From contig CM026390.1 in assembly GCA_014843695.1 (NCBI GenBank), positions 95,895,708 through 95,959,707 on the forward strand: 64,000 nt of DNA, given 5' to 3'. The DNA is from Archivesica marissinica (taxonomy: Eukaryota; Mollusca; Bivalvia; Venerida; Vesicomyidae). A program made the position numbers and the translations under genes. Under the pieces are notes generated by a model. The model was given only the letters and a program-made list of their open reading frames with translations, was not told the origin of the DNA and ran no database searches. Within the stretch, counting starts at the first letter, position 1. Every line of letters starts with the position of its first letter. Below are positions 37,977 through 47,984 of the stretch, one piece after another.

Positions 37977-38200
37977 ACTAGAGGATATAGAAAATGTACA
38001 CTTCGGATACGTGTGTTTTTACATGAAAAACAATAACTATATAAATACATAGTTTTAAACAGTTTTGAATATTTTAGTTGTTCGGTTTGTGTTTTGTAAT
38101 AACGATGTTGTATATAGTTGATGGAATCCTTCGTAGTTCGTGTTCATGTAATAATAATCATATAATGTAGTTGTGCGTTTTCTATGTCCTCTAGTATATA
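37977..38200 (+). mobile_element. Element X, copy B
   Basis: Begins at the gap edge with ACTAGAGGATATAGAAAATG, the left terminal inverted repeat, and continues through ACTTCGGATA, ACTATATAAATACATAG, GATGGAATCCTTCGTAG and CATGTAATAATAATCATA to TGCGTTTTCTATGTCCTC, the right terminal repeat. It matches the reverse complement of 14812-15170. The right terminus passes without a break into the 36-bp array. Confidence 0.75.
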
Positions 38201-39492
38201 ATGTAGGTGTGCGTTTTCTATGTCCTCTAGTATATAATGTAGGTGTGCGTTTTCTATGTCATCTAGTATATAATGTAGGTGTGCGTTTTCTATGTCCTCT
38301 AGTATATAATGTAGGTGTGTGTTTTCTATGTCCTCTAGTATATAATGTAGGTGTGCGTTTTCTATGTCCTCTAGTATATAATGTAGGTGTGCGTTTCTAT
38401 GTCCTCTAGTATATAATGTAGGTGTGCGTTTTCTATGTCCTCTAGTATATAATGTAGGTGTGCGTTTTCTATGTCCTCTAGTATATAATGTAGGTGTGCG
38501 TTTTCTATGTCCTCTAGTATATAATGTAGGTGTGCGTTTTCTATGTCCTCTAGTATATAATGTAGGTGTGCGTTTTCTATGTCCTCTAGTATATAATGTA
38601 GGTGTGCGTTTTCTATGTCCTCTAGTATATAATGTAGGTGTGCGTTTTCTATGTCCTCTAGTATATAATGTAGGTGTGCGTTTTCTATGTCCTCTAGTAT
38701 ATAATGTAGGTGTGCGTTTTCTATGTCCTCTAGTATATAATGTAGGTGTGCGTTTTCTATGTCCTCTAGTATATAATGTAGGTGTGCGTTTTCTATGTCC
38801 TCTAGTATATAATGTAGGTGTGCGTTTTCTATGTCCTCTAGTATATAATGTAGGTGTGCGTTTTCTATGTCCTCTAGTATATAATGTAGGTGTGCGTTTT
38901 CTATGTCCTCTAGTATATAATGTAGGTGTGCGTTTTCTATGTCCTCTAGTATATAATGTAGGTGTGCGTTTTCTATGTCCTCTAGTATATAATGTAGGTG
39001 TGCGTTTTCTATGTCCTCTAGTATATAATGTAGGTGTGCGTTTTCTATGTCATCTAGTATATAATGTAGTGTGCGTTTTCTATGTCCTCTAGTATATAAT
39101 GTAAGTGTGCGTTTTCTATGTGCTCTAGTATATAATGTAGGTGTGCGTATTCTATGTCCTCTAGTATATAATGTAGGTGTGCGTTTTCTATGTCCTCTAG
39201 TATATAATGTAGGTGTGCGTTTTCTATGTCCTCTAGTATATAATGTAGGTGTGCGTTTTCTATGTCCTCTAGTATATAATGTAGGTGTGCGTTTTCTATG
39301 TCCTCTAGTATATAATGTAGGTGTGCGTTTTCTATGTCCTCTAGTATATAATGTAGGTGTGCGTTTTCTATGTTCTCTAGTATATAATGTAGGTGTGCGT
39401 TTTCTATGTTCTCTAGTATATAATGTAGGTGTGCGTTTTCTATGTTCTCTAGTATATAATGTAGGTGTGCGTTTTCTATGTTCTCTAGTATA
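38165..39492. repeat. Minisatellite, 36 bp unit, made of the element X terminus
   Basis: About 37 nearly perfect units, each GTGTGCGTTTTCTATGTCCT plus CTAGTATATAATGTAG. Spacing is 36 bp (38581 to 38617). The first 25 bp are the terminal inverted repeat of element X and the rest is its sub-terminal sequence. Because 36 is divisible by three, both strands stay open (ORFs of 222-374 codons encoding 12-residue repeats); I reject these as genes. The last four units share CCTCT to TTCTC. Confidence 0.95.
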
Positions 39493-39805
39493 CATTCTTT
39501 TCTTTGTGTGTATGTATTATGTTCATTATACCACTCAATGCTATAACTTATCAAATAATACATTGTAGTTGCAAATACACAAATAATAATATACTGACAC
39601 CATAACAACTGCACTGTTATATTTAGCGTTACTTTTTCGTTACAAACTTTAGAATTATACATTTTACCATCATGAGTGAAGTAAATTTGATGTTTTAATT
39701 TGTTGAGGGCCTCATGATAGATTGACTTAATCACATTTTGATACCAAATGTGCCTATATGTTTTTTCTGAAAGGGTGTAAAGTTTACCTCTCTGGCAAGT
39801 GTACA
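39493..39805. other. Spacer with SINE-E fragment
   Basis: 39692-39735 reads TTTTAATTTGTTGAGGGCCT then CATGATAGATTGACTTAATC, matching the SINE-E end at 55408. The rest is unassigned. Confidence 0.5.
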
Positions 39806-40036
39806 GTGGCAGTCGTGATAGCGCAGTGGATGCGCGTTCACTTCAGGTGGAAAGGAGTTCTAGCCCCACTGGAGCCGTTACGATTGTGCCCTTAGGCAAG
39901 GCATTTAATTTCCACGTTGCCTCTTCTCTCTCCCTCGTGGCGATGTATTCCAACAGGAATGAGGTCTCGAGAGCGATTAATATCAGTTTTAAGAACTTGT
40001 TTCGCAATCGAGCTAAAATAAATTTGTATAAATTAA
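39806..40036 (+). mobile_element. SINE-B
   Basis: Head GTGGCAGTCGTGATAGCGCA (tRNA-like box A), a weak box B region (GAGTTCTAGCCCC), then CATTTAATTTCCACGTTGCC, GAGGTCTCGAGAGCGATTAA and tail GTTTCGCAATCGAGC then AAATAAAT. The tail segment TTGTTTCGCAATCG is shared with SINE-A, so the two families may use the same partner LINE or share a 3-prime module. Confidence 0.75.
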
Positions 40037-40388
40037 GTGCACAGTTTCGTTTTAGTATCAGTATTTTACACATTCACGTGGAACATAAAAGTGACATTCG
40101 AATAACCACAATACAAATTATATACATTATAAAGATGTTTTCTGTATATTGAGTAAGTATTTCGTATGATTGTGTAAAGTAAATGGTGCGAGAGTAGCTG
40201 TTACTGTACTATATTTATGGTGGACGTGTCAGTCACCATGGATATATATGTTGTACATGACCTCTGTGTTACAGTGCTATATTGTATGGAATGAATTGAA
40301 TCTGTTGATTGACCAATAATCGAGTTAGCGGCAATATTACGTATGTGATATACTAGTAATAGACGATGTTGCTTGACGTCACTTGATT

Positions 40389-40560
40389 CACAGGTTTGAG
40401 CTCCGCTCAGACCGTGTCTCTTTATATGAAAAAGATGGCAGCTTCTTACGGAGGTTGGTGCCAAGTGCTGGTTAACCGCTGACGCCTGTTCAGGAACGGT
40501 GTTTGTTAGGTAAACTGTCCGTCACTCAAATGGGCAACCGGTAGCGACGTTAAATAAACT
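40389..40560 (+). mobile_element. Chimeric SINE: SINE-D body joined to SINE-C tail
   Basis: Begins at the box B region (GGTTTGAGCTCCGCTCAGAC) and follows SINE-D through GAGGTTGGTGCCAAGTGCTG to GTTAGGTAAACTGTCCG. It then switches to CAAATGGGCAACCGGTAGCG, the 3-prime end of SINE-C. Either a composite SINE or one truncated element next to another. Confidence 0.6.
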
Positions 40561-41071
40561 TCTTACAAAGCATTACATTGTAGTATCGAATGCTATACAA
40601 TCGCATTTTAAATTTTTGAATAAGAGCGGTTACGCATTCCATATAGGACTTTAAGTTATGTATTAAAGATGGGAGGAAGTAGGTATTATGTGCTAGAGCA
40701 GCACAGTCCGCATTGGCTGGCTGATATTTGTAAGAGTGTGTTATAGCACAGTCCGCATTGGCTGGCTGATATTTATAAGAGTGTGTGTTATAGCTATGCA
40801 AGTAGCACTTTGAGTAAATATAATTATATCTATGCAAATATAAATGTCCTTTAAAATGTAATCTGTTTGACATTACAAATTATAAACATAGATTGCTTTA
40901 GATTTAAGAAATGTATTCATCAGATATAAACTGAATAGAGCTAACTGAGTTAGACATTGAACGTAAGATCGACACATGCCATGGATCGATGAAGTAAGCA
41001 ATCCGCGAAGAGATATGATTTCATGATCACCGCATGTGAGCTGTCACATTTAACATAAACTACGTCATTTA
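40561..41071. other. 5-prime flank of caspase gene 2
   Basis: Contains a 45-bp tandem duplication near 40699-40790 (GCACAGTCCGCATTGGCTGG in both copies). No convincing TATA box or splice acceptor. TTCATCAG at 40916-40923 is a weak acceptor candidate for an upstream leader exon. Confidence 0.4.
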
Positions 41072-44000
41072 ATGGATTTACATGTAGACAGCGTTCTGAC
41101 AGGAGAGGAAATATCCAGTTCAGAAATTCTAACTGAGTTAGAAGCCGTCTCTTTAGAAGAATATGATGGATCTGAAAATGTACGGTACAACAGACTTTCA
41201 ACTTGTGCTGATGAGGGGGATGGACTGATGAAGATATTTGGCACTTTAACTTGTGGTGTAAATAAAAACAAGCTTTTATATGAAGACACAGAGCCATATT
41301 CTCAAGTACGCGAACCTACCAATAAGCATAACACAAGGAATAGACAAACAGATGCAGACGAGCAACGTGAAGGTAAAACAGGAGTAAGTGTCGCTAATGT
41401 AAGGAATCGTGACTCGTATGATTTTACACACAGACAAAGAGGGTATATAGTACTTGTTGTTAACTATAGTTTCATCAGCCAGTCTCCGAGGGACGGTGCA
41501 AGCTTCGATTTGCATAACATGAAGGAAGTTGCTCAGAAATTTAGATTTCGATCATTAAATATCGGGCATGAAAACAATTTGTCGAAATCCGAGATAATGC
41601 AGGTACTTCGGAAAGCACAGAATGCAGATCATTCTCACTGTGATTGTTTTATGTTCATGATAAGTACACATGGACTGGAACAGCAAAATCCAGCAAAAGG
41701 CGGCAAAGTTGACCAGGCACTTGTTTGTGCAGACGACCAGCTGATCTTTACTAGTACCATTATGGACATGTTCAACGATACTAACTGCCCGACATTGAAA
41801 GGAAAGCCGAAAATATTCTTTATACAAGCTTGCAGAGGTAATCAATGTCATATTTTATTTTAAATAGTTTTATTCTTAAAATTACAATGTTGAATTTCAT
41901 TTACTAGTAATTGTTTATTTGTAACTCATAAGACAATGCATGAACTTAGGTTTTGAAGCAAGTCGTAGATACCGCCCCTGTCGCAGCCACTCGCTGGTCT
42001 GACAGACTCGATATATAGTGTATATGTGTATCTGTGTGTTTTACATTTATTTATCGTCGCTACCGGTTGCTCCATATGAGCGATGCCTCCTGAAGAGATT
42101 AGTCATTTTAGATTTTGGAGAATAGTGCATGATACAGACCCATTCCAGAGTATCCTCTGGTCCTTTTACGTGCACGGTGTAAAGCACCGACACGAGACAT
42201 CCGTTTAACGTCCCATCTGAAAGACTGTTAATTTTATAAGGGTCAGACGGGGGATCGAACCTGCGATCCCTGGATTACCAGTCCAGCGTGTTACCACTGG
42301 ACTACATATCCGTCCGTGTATATGTATCATCTGACAACCTCGATATATACCGCATCTGGATCATTGCATTCGCTAGTAAACTAACAGTCTTTCAGGTGAG
42401 ATTGTAAACAGATATCTCGTGTCGGTGCTTTACACCGTGCACGTAAAGCAACACGAGGAGACTCTGGAATGGGTATCTGTCTGTATCATTCAACTATCCT
42501 AAACATATATAAAACCGATAGCGACGATAAATAAACGTAAAAACACACAATTGGCTAGTCTGACAGACTCGATATATAACGTACATGGATCTATGATATC
42601 GCTAGTCTGACAGACTCGATATATAACGTACATGGATCTATGCTCTCGCTAGTCTGACAGACTCGATATATAACGTATATGGATCTATGCTCTCGCTAGT
42701 CTAACAGACACGATATATAACGTATATGGATCTATGATCTCGCTAGTCTGACAGACTCGATATATAACGTACATGGATCTATGCTCTCGCTAGTCTGACA
42801 GACTCGATATATAACGTCTATGGATCTATGATATCGCTAGTCTGACAGACTCGATATATAACGTATATGGATCTATGATATCGCTAGTCTGACAGACTCG
42901 ATATATAACGTATATGGATCTATGATATCGCTAGTCTGACAGACTCGATATATAACGTATATGGATCTATGCTCTCGCTAGTCTGACAGACACGATATAT
43001 AACGTATATGGATCTATGCTCTCGCTAGTCTGACAGACTCGATATATAACGTCTATGGATCTATGCTCTTGCTAGTCTGACAGACTCGATATATAACGTA
43101 TATGGATCTATGATATCGTTAGTCTGACAGACTCGATATATAACGTACATGGATCTATGATATCGCTAGTCTGACATACTCGATATATAACGTACATGGA
43201 TTTATGCTCTCGCTAGTCTGACAGACTCGATATATAACGTACATGGATCTATGCTCTCGCTAGTCTGACAGACTCGATATATAACGTATATGGATCTATG
43301 CTCTCGCTAGTCTGACAGACTCGATATATAACGTACATGGATTTATGCTCTCGCTAGTCTGACAGACTCGATATATAACGTACATAGATCTATGATATCG
43401 CTAGTCTGACAGACTCGATATATAACGTACATGGATCTATGCTCTCGCTAGTCTGACAGACTCGATATATAACGTATATGGATCTATGCTCTCGCTAGTC
43501 TGAAAGACTCGATATATAACGTCTATGGATCTATGCTCTCGCTAGTCTGAAAGACTCGATATATAACGTCTATGGATCTATGATATCGCTAGTCTGACAG
43601 ACTCGATATATAACGTATATGGATCTATGCTCTCGCTAGTCTGACAGACTCGATATATAACGTACATGGATCTATGATATCGCTAGTCTGACAGACTCGA
43701 TATATAACGTATATGGATCTATGATATCGCTAGTCTGACAGACTCGATATATAACGTATATGGATCTATGATATCGCTAGTCTGACAGACTCGATATATA
43801 ACGTACATAGATCTATGATATCGCTAGTCTGACAGACGCGATATATAACGTACATGGATCTATGATATCGCTAGTCTGACAGACTCGATATATAACGTAT
43901 ATGGATCTATGATATCGTTAGTCTGACAGACTCTATATATAACGTACATGGATCTATGATATCGTTAGTCTGACAGACTCGATATATAACGTATATGGAT

Positions 44001-47000
44001 CTATGATATCGCTAGTCTGACAGACTCGATATATAACGTATATGGATCTATGATATCGCTAGTCTGACAGACTCGATATATAACGTATATGGATCTATGA
44101 TATCGCTAGTCTGACATACTCGATATATAACGTACATGGATCTATGATATCGCTAGTCTGACAGACTCGATATATAACGTATATGGATCTATGCTATCGC
44201 TAGTCTGACAGACTCGATATATAACGTATATGGATCTATGATATCGCTAGTCTGACATACTCGATATATAACGTACATGGATCTATGATAGTGCTAGTCT
44301 GACAGACTCGATATATAACGTACATGGATCTATGCTCTCGCTAGTCTGACAGACTCGATATATAACGTCTATGGATCTATGCTCTCGCTAGTCTGACATA
44401 CTCGATATATAACGTACATGGATCTATGATATTGCTAGTCTGACAGACTCGATATATAACGTACATGGATATATGCTCTCGCTAGTCTGACAGACTCGAT
44501 ATATAACGTACATGGATCTATGCTCTCGCTAGTCTGACAGACTCGATATATAACGTCTATGTACCTATGAGCTCGCTAGTCTGACAGACTCGATATATAA
44601 CGTCTATGGATCTATGATCTCGCTAGTCTGACAGACTCGATATATAACGTCTATGGATCTATGATCTCGCTAGTCTGACAGACTCGATATATAACGTATA
44701 TGTATCTATGATCTTGCTAGTCTGACAGACTCGATAGATAACGTCTATGTATCTATGATCTTGCTAGTCTGACAGACTCGATATATAACGTATATGGATC
44801 TATGATCTTGCTAGTCTGACAGACTCGATATATAACGTATATGGATCTATGATCTTGCTAGTCTGACATACTCGATATATAACGTACATGGATCGCTTAT
44901 CACTCTAAGATTGGCTGTTAACTCTATTTGTTTTTCAAGGAACTGAGGTCGATCACGGGAGTGACGTAAGTGTAGTTAACAGCGGCAACAAAGGTAATAC
45001 ACATTTGTACTAAATAATGATTTATGAATATGATGACAGGAGATTAGTGTCAAGCAGTATAAACATTAATTGTTTGTTCTGTTGCATATTTGGATACTAA
45101 TATACGTGCCATGGGCATTCCTGGTCCATGAAGATTCAAAATTCACCCATTGGCTACCCAACCTGGATAGGTGGGCGCTTCAAAACTCACCCATTGGCTA
45201 CCCAATCCGGTTAGGTGTGCGTTCGAATCCAGCACTAGCCAATATATACCCTGATATTTTGGCTGCATTACGCTAATCCAGAATCTGAACCAGGTTAAAT
45301 AAATAAGAATTAAACATTTCGTAAAATTTAAATTGTGAATTGGATCTTTTAATTATAGCCCGACCCGCCCCGGTACCTCACAACAAGCGAGTTCCCCAAC
45401 TGATACACATACACTACAACAAGAACTATAGAGCCCTAGACTCACGACGGCGAAAACTAACCCGGGTCGGCAATGTAGCCAGAATCATTGTGTGGATGCT
45501 TGTGTGCATTATGAAGGCAGTTTTGTCAGAGTTTTCCTATATCTGTCGTTAACGTGCCAAATTCTAACCGAGGAGGGTGCCTCATTTGCCTCAGTGTGGC
45601 TACAGCCTGTATTTTAATTCAGAAATACGACATAGCACTGTAAACATTTCGAATGTCAGTGTCAAGTTCTATTTTCCAGTAATTTGAATAAAACATGCAT
45701 ACAGTGATATATGCACATTCCTTTCTTTGCTGATATGTGAAACTGGGCTGCGGAGAAACCGGGCTGCGGAGAAACCGGGCTGCGGAGAAACTGAGCTGCG
45801 GAGAAACTGGGCTGCGGAGAAACCGGGCTGCAGAGAAACTGGGCTGCGGAGAAACCGGGCTGCAGAGAAACTGGGATGCGGAGAAACCGGGCTGCGGAGA
45901 AACTGGGCTGCGGAGAAACTGGGCTGCGGAGAAACCGGGCTGTGGAGAAACTGGGCTGCGGAGAAACTGGGCTGCGGAGAAACTGGGCTGCAGAGAAACA
46001 GGGCTGCGGAGAAACTGGGCTGCAGAGAAACAGGGCTGCAGAGAAACTGGGATGCGGAGAAACCGGGCTGCGGAGAAACTGGGCTGCGGAGAAACTGGGC
46101 TGCGGAGAAACCGGGCTGCGGAGAAACTGGGCTGCGGAGAAACTGGGCTGCAGAGAAACAGGGCTGCGGAGAAACCGACCGAAAAAAACAAGAGTATCAT
46201 AGGAACATACAATTACATAGTTTTCAAGTACAAGTACAAATACTTGGGTATTTGTAACGAACAAAATTACACGATAGATTATATGGTAGTCATTTGATTA
46301 GTAATATGATTTTAAAGGGGACCAAATTCTCACAAAGCAAAATCATATAATTGTATTTCATTTATAAATAGTTTTGCTACTAGATGCTTTTCCAGGATAC
46401 GGTCTACATCCGCTATGTCAAAGTCGGTTATGTCGAATCCTCGGGTTATTTCGAAGTCGGATCAAAGTCCCGTTTCAGACAATATCATTTTACATGTAAC
46501 AGCTGTTTATATCGAATTTCGTTAAGTCAAACTTCGGTTATGTCGAAATATTTTGTTCGGTCTGACGGAATTGTGAAATTGGTGTGTCGTTTCACGCATG
46601 AGTTTTGATGGCAAATGTCATGTCCGATGTTTGAATATTCGTTAATATAGTTCGTTTGTGGAGCGAATATTAAACTGTAATATGAAAGTACATCCATTAG
46701 ATATACGAACTGTTTCCTGTATCCCAGTGTTATCTGGCGTGAATATTAAACTGTAATATGAAAGTACATCCAATATATATACGAAATGATTCATGTATCC
46801 CGGTGTTATGCTTCCTAGTTTAATCATATTTTATTTTGCTCTATGATGACACAGAATCTACATACAATGTATGCAAAGAAAGCAAAAATACCACAAGTTC
46901 TTACAACATTAGAGACGGATCTTCCCAAACTGCTATGTTATGCTTCAACATTTGTATTATAAAACATACTTTCTAGTTGAACAATTATATATACGGCTGT

Positions 47001-47656
47001 CCGATTAGCGCGCTCGCTTCTCACCAATGCAACCCTGGTTCGATCCTCGGACCGGCAAGTATGTGAGATGATACGATGGTCGCCAAATCGGACAGGTGTG
47101 TTTTCTCCGGGTACTCTGGTTTCCTTTCCACACGAATGACCACATATACGCTTTCATCTAAGCCAACGAGAGTGATTAATATAAGTTGCTAAAACTTGTT
47201 TCGCAATTGTTGTAAAATAAATAAAGTTTAACCAATTATATATTATCTAATATATGTTTACGGTTGCTATACCTTCTTACAGTGGAACCCGATAAATTGA
47301 CACAACAGCGCCGGGACGAACGCGACACCAATGCCGGATCAGATTCGTGGATTAAGGCGCCAGCTGGTGAAACATTCTCTGTGAAATGTCACGGAGATAT
47401 GTTAGTAATGTTTGCTATCCCCCCAAGAATGTTAGCGTGGAGAAGTGCCAGCGAAGGTTCGTGGATGATACACTATCTACACGAGGTACTCATGGCGTAC
47501 GATACGAACAAACCCAAGCACCTATTGAATCTACTGACTAACGTGGTTGCTAGGATGTCTCGTCGAATGACTGTTACGCCAATGATGCCGAAATTTCACG
47601 AGAAAATGGCTGTTCCGGTTATTGAACATCGACTAATTAAGGATATTATTTTCTGA
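41072..47656 (+). CDS. Caspase gene 2 (three coding exons)
   Basis: Caspase-family cysteine protease, tandem paralogue of caspase gene 1. Inferred exons are 41072-41837, 44940-44993 and 47283-47656, with GT-AG borders all in phase 1, giving 397 residues. The pro-region is about 117 residues without a recognisable CARD or DED. The large subunit spans about 118-256, with R140 in SPRDG, catalytic H200 in STHG and catalytic C254 in QACRG; the 60- and 54-residue spacings equal those in gene 1. Exon 2 encodes 18 residues including DHGSD, where executioner caspases are processed. The small subunit starts near D312, with AWR at 325-327, GSW, and the usual C-terminal end KDIIF. The start is the first ATG after a stop at 41051. 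Intron 1 holds SINEs and a 47-bp array, intron 2 a 16-bp array and a SINE. Nothing visible is broken. No transcript evidence. Confidence 0.88.
42041..42318 (-). mobile_element. SINE-C with tRNA-Thr-like head
   Basis: The reverse complement starts TATGTAGTCCAGTGGTAACA and has an anticodon-arm match CTGGA-CTGGTAA-TCCAG (anticodon GGT, as in tRNA-Thr), box B GGTTCGATCC, and 3-prime end GGTAGCGACGATAAATAAA. It splits an outlying unit of the 47-bp array: TCTGACAGACTCGATATATA lies on its left and a diverged unit on its right. Confidence 0.8.
42382..42547 (+). mobile_element. SINE-C, truncated
   Basis: Runs from AACAGTCTTTCAGGTGAGA through CACCGTGCACGTAAAGCAAC to GATAGCGACGATAAATAAAC. It is embedded at the left edge of the 47-bp array, with CGCTAG before it and CTAGTCTGAC after it. 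Confidence 0.75.
42553..44893. repeat. Minisatellite, 47 bp unit, in caspase gene 2 intron 1
   Basis: About 50 units containing CTAGTCTGACAGACTCGATA and TAACGTATATGGATCTATG. Spacing is 47 bp (42601 to 42648). Variants: CGTATATGG, CGTACATGG or CGTCTATGG, and GATATCGC or GCTCTCGC. It stops about 46 bp before the acceptor of the 54-nt exon 2. Confidence 0.95.
45160..45310 (+). mobile_element. Possible SINE fragment
   Basis: Contains a box B-like GCGTTCGAATCCAGC and an AGGTTAAATAAATAAG end, with a partial duplication of CACCCATTGGCTACCCAA just upstream. No second copy in the window. Confidence 0.35.
45739..46178. repeat. Minisatellite, 16 bp unit, in caspase gene 2 intron 2
   Basis: About 27 units of GAAACTGGGCTGCGGA and close variants. 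GC-rich against an AT-rich background. The unit lacks stop codons, so three forward and two reverse frames stay open (up to 200 codons). That many overlapping frames argues against coding. Confidence 0.93.
46384..46580. mobile_element. Possible DNA-transposon end (TATGTCGAA-rich)
   Basis: Repeated CGGTTATGTCGAA and TTTCGAAGTC motifs around 46413-46460 and again at 46530-46552 resemble sub-terminal regions of Tc1/pogo-type elements in invertebrates. No transposase, no clear ends. Confidence 0.3.
46665..46816. repeat. 76-bp tandem duplication
   Basis: Two units beginning GAATATTAAACTGTAATATG at 46665 and 46741, several bases different. Confidence 0.88.
46995..47232 (+). mobile_element. SINE-A next to a caspase splice acceptor
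   Basis: GGCTGTCCGATTAGCGCGCT head, box B GGTTCGATCC, body AATCGGACAGGTGTGTTTTC, tail TTTCGCAATTGTTGT then AAATAAATAAAG. It ends 51 bp before exon 3 of caspase gene 2. Confidence 0.85.
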
Positions 47657-47888
47657 ATGCGCACGTGTAACATAGATAATAAGTGTGTCATTTCACACGA
47701 CCTGTGTGGTTAATTCCTACGCATCAGAACTCCAAACCGTGGTTTATTCGCCGATATACCACGGCAAGACAAATAGTATTTCCTAATACATATATATGTT
47801 TGGTCAGTATATGCATGTGCACACTACAGAAGGAATCTATGATATAAAGAGGAAGGACATAGATCTACATGTCAATTGAACTGTGTTC

Positions 47889-47894
47889 AATAAA
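47889..47894 (+). terminator. Poly(A) signal candidate, caspase gene 2
   Basis: AATAAA, 233 bp after the stop codon and just before the 39-bp array. Confidence 0.5.
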
Positions 47895-47984
47895 ATTAGT
47901 GAATACATTATACAATGTACACGCTGCCATTAAAATGAAATTAAACTAGTTGTGATAAATGACTATTATGCTTGGTATCCTGGG

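Noticed and set aside
36932..38050. ORFs of 341 and 372 codons
   Set aside because: They consist almost entirely of N bases.
38371..39734. Long ORFs on both strands (165-374 codons) across the 36-bp array
   Set aside because: The unit is a multiple of three and stop-free in several frames; translation is a pure 12-residue repeat and opposite frames are equally open.
45340..45552. 70-codon ORF in caspase gene 2 intron 2 with Arg/Tyr-rich N-terminus
   Set aside because: No similar sequence recognised and no splice context consistent with the conserved gene structure.
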